A stretch of 64,000 nucleotides of DNA from an uncultured Treponema sp. (GTDB lineage Bacteria; Spirochaetota; Spirochaetia; Treponematales; Treponemataceae): the NCBI GenBank assembly GCA_905372235.1, contig CAJPOF010000003.1, positions 6,373-70,372 on the forward strand, written 5' to 3'. Numbering within the stretch: the stretch's first letter is position 1; every line of letters starts with the position of its first letter. A program made the translations under genes and the position numbers. The notes under the pieces are model-generated. The model worked only from the letters and a program-made list of their open reading frames with translations. It made no database searches and was not told the origin of the DNA. Positions 63,223 through 64,000 of this stretch are shown here, piece by piece.

Positions 63223-63553
63223 ATATTTCCTTGAAATGTGATTTTACGGGAACGGAATGACGATGGCACGTGTTTTTGAATCCCCTCTTATTGCCGTAAA
63301 CACTTTCATTATAAGTATATACGAGGTATTAACGTTCTTCAATAGCGCAATATGAAAAAGACATACGAAGCAGAAAAATTTAGTTCTCATTAGTCGAGGG
63401 ATTGAAGTGCGGAGGGCAAGTGCAGAAAACTAGATTGTTTTTGCGAAACGCATACTTGAAAGAAACACGCCCATCAACAATAAAATTGCTCGATGTACAG
63501 AATTGCGATATAAATATGAATGTAGTAAATAAAATTGTACAAGGAGCAAGAAA
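63223..63553. other. Intergenic region between the chemoreceptor and the small ORF
   Basis: About 330 nt with no supported gene. A TATAAT on the minus strand (63308-63313) may be the -10 of the chemoreceptor gene. A possible promoter for the downstream small ORF is TTGCGA (63503-63508), 17 nt, TAAATA (63526-63531). Confidence 0.45.
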
Positions 63554-63781
63554 ATGACGATTGAAGAGTTTGTTGATAACAGTGAAGATTTTGACACCTA
63601 TAAATATTGTTGTGAATGGAACGGGTTTAAGGTCTATGACGTATGGGCAAAAGCCAACGAAGGCGCGTGTATCGGCTACCCACAATATGCGCTTGAACAG
63701 GACGGCAAAATCCGGTTATCACAGTTACAAGAAACAATAAAAATCACGGACGCATTTCCTTACACCTACGAGGAAGACTAG
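63554..63781 (+). CDS. Small protein of unknown function
   Basis: 75 aa. MTIEEFVDNSEDFDTYKYCC, WNGFKVYDVWAKANEGACIG and QETIKITDAFPYTYEED. Acidic and soluble, two adjacent Cys at 19-20. An AAGGAG Shine-Dalgarno 7 nt upstream and a promoter-like pair support it as real. The antisense frame at 63380-63685 is rejected. No family recognised. The DNA after its stop is densely palindromic. Confidence 0.65.
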   Translation: MTIEEFVDNSEDFDTYKYCCEWNGFKVYDVWAKANEGACIGYPQYALEQDGKIRLSQLQETIKITDAFPYTYEED

Positions 63782-63784
63782 ACT

Positions 63785-64000
63785 TCCGTCCGCACAGAAA
63801 AGTTGAAAAATGTTCGTGATGGGCGGTCGGACGGACATTTTTAGGTATCGTTCATCGTGTAACACATCGTATGTCCGTCCCACGAATCAGGCAAAAGCCC
63901 GATTCGTGCAAGATGACTTATGCGAGATTTGCCGTCCGGCAAAATTCGTGCAGGCGGAACTGCACTTATGTCATTCAAACATAGATAGCAACCGCCTGCA
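63785..64000. repeat. Cluster of nested inverted repeats at the right window edge
   Basis: TCCGTCCG (63785-63792) can pair with CGGACGGA (63828-63835), which can instead pair, extended as GGACGGACAT, with ATGTCCGTCC (63871-63880). Next: CACGAATC (63881-63888) with GATTCGTG (63901-63908); TTTGCCG (63928-63934) with CGGCAAA (63937-63943); TGCAGGCGG (63949-63957) with CCGCCTGCA (63992-64000). ATTCGTGCA occurs twice. No gene seen; the element may continue beyond the window. Confidence 0.6.

Noticed and set aside
63380..63685. Antisense ORF over the small gene at 63554
   Set aside because: The plus-strand gene has a good Shine-Dalgarno and promoter-like boxes; the antisense frame lacks both.
63785..64000. 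Calling attC integron sites
   Set aside because: Palindromes are present, but the GTTRRRY/RYYYAAC core pairs could not be placed and no integrase is in the window.
1..64000. CRISPR array, tRNA or rRNA genes, insertion sequences
   Set aside because: No regularly spaced direct repeats, cloverleaf/CCA patterns, rRNA signature sequences or transposase reading frames were found by eye.

Overview
The window looks like chromosomal DNA of a spirochaete of the genus Treponema. The evidence is a class I lysyl-tRNA synthetase, a ribosomal protein super-operon that begins with tuf and lacks rpsD, infA, map and adk, small outer-membrane barrel proteins with treponeme-like signal peptides, a CZB-tailed chemoreceptor and moderate-to-low G+C. 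A large extracellular amylase, a fused histidine enzyme and a branched-chain amino-acid transporter suggest a gut or rumen commensal rather than T. pallidum. Species cannot be named from the sequence alone. I saw no rRNA, tRNA, CRISPR array, transposase or prophage.

Layout. 0-18.6 kb is mostly housekeeping: the end of a YbaK deacylase, a HisA-HisI-HisE fusion, an outer-membrane barrel candidate, pth with a half-length MazG, a STAS/zinc-ribbon regulator, two SPOR-domain envelope proteins flanking lapA-like and miaB, lysS, lgt, a MinD-like ATPase divergent from a CtpA-type protease, rsmE, a glycosyltransferase and a TrmJ-like methylase. 19.2-22.8 kb is livHMGF, whose binding protein livK is separate at 40.5 kb. 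23-28.3 kb encodes secreted lipoproteins, including an amylase gene cut by an in-frame UGA. 28.9-38.2 kb holds adk, a DNA methyltransferase behind a zinc-type ArsR repressor, transketolase, a PtsN-like EIIA, CBS-ACT and dgt. 38.4-40.1 kb has two small outer-membrane proteins. 42.0-58.3 kb, all on the minus strand, is rpsL-rpsG followed by tuf-S10-spc-alpha (about 28 genes) with three long structured non-coding stretches. 58.6-64 kb is accessory: a decayed cupin gene, SAP-domain and GNAT genes, a large chemoreceptor, a small ORF, and a dense cluster of inverted repeats at the right edge.

Observations most worth following: (1) seven or eight genes without a Shine-Dalgarno sequence have a -10 hexamer 6-9 nt before the start codon, implying leaderless or nearly leaderless mRNAs; (2) five DnaA-box-like repeats lie immediately upstream of the pth-mazG promoter; (3) the lipoprotein-amylase gene is split by one UGA inside a continuous domain; (4) three families of dispersed non-coding repeats occur twice each; (5) structured leaders sit inside the ribosomal operon; (6) a SmtB-like operator overlaps the promoter of a repressor-methyltransferase pair. 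No CRISPR or recognisable multi-gene defence system was found; the methyltransferase has no visible restriction partner.
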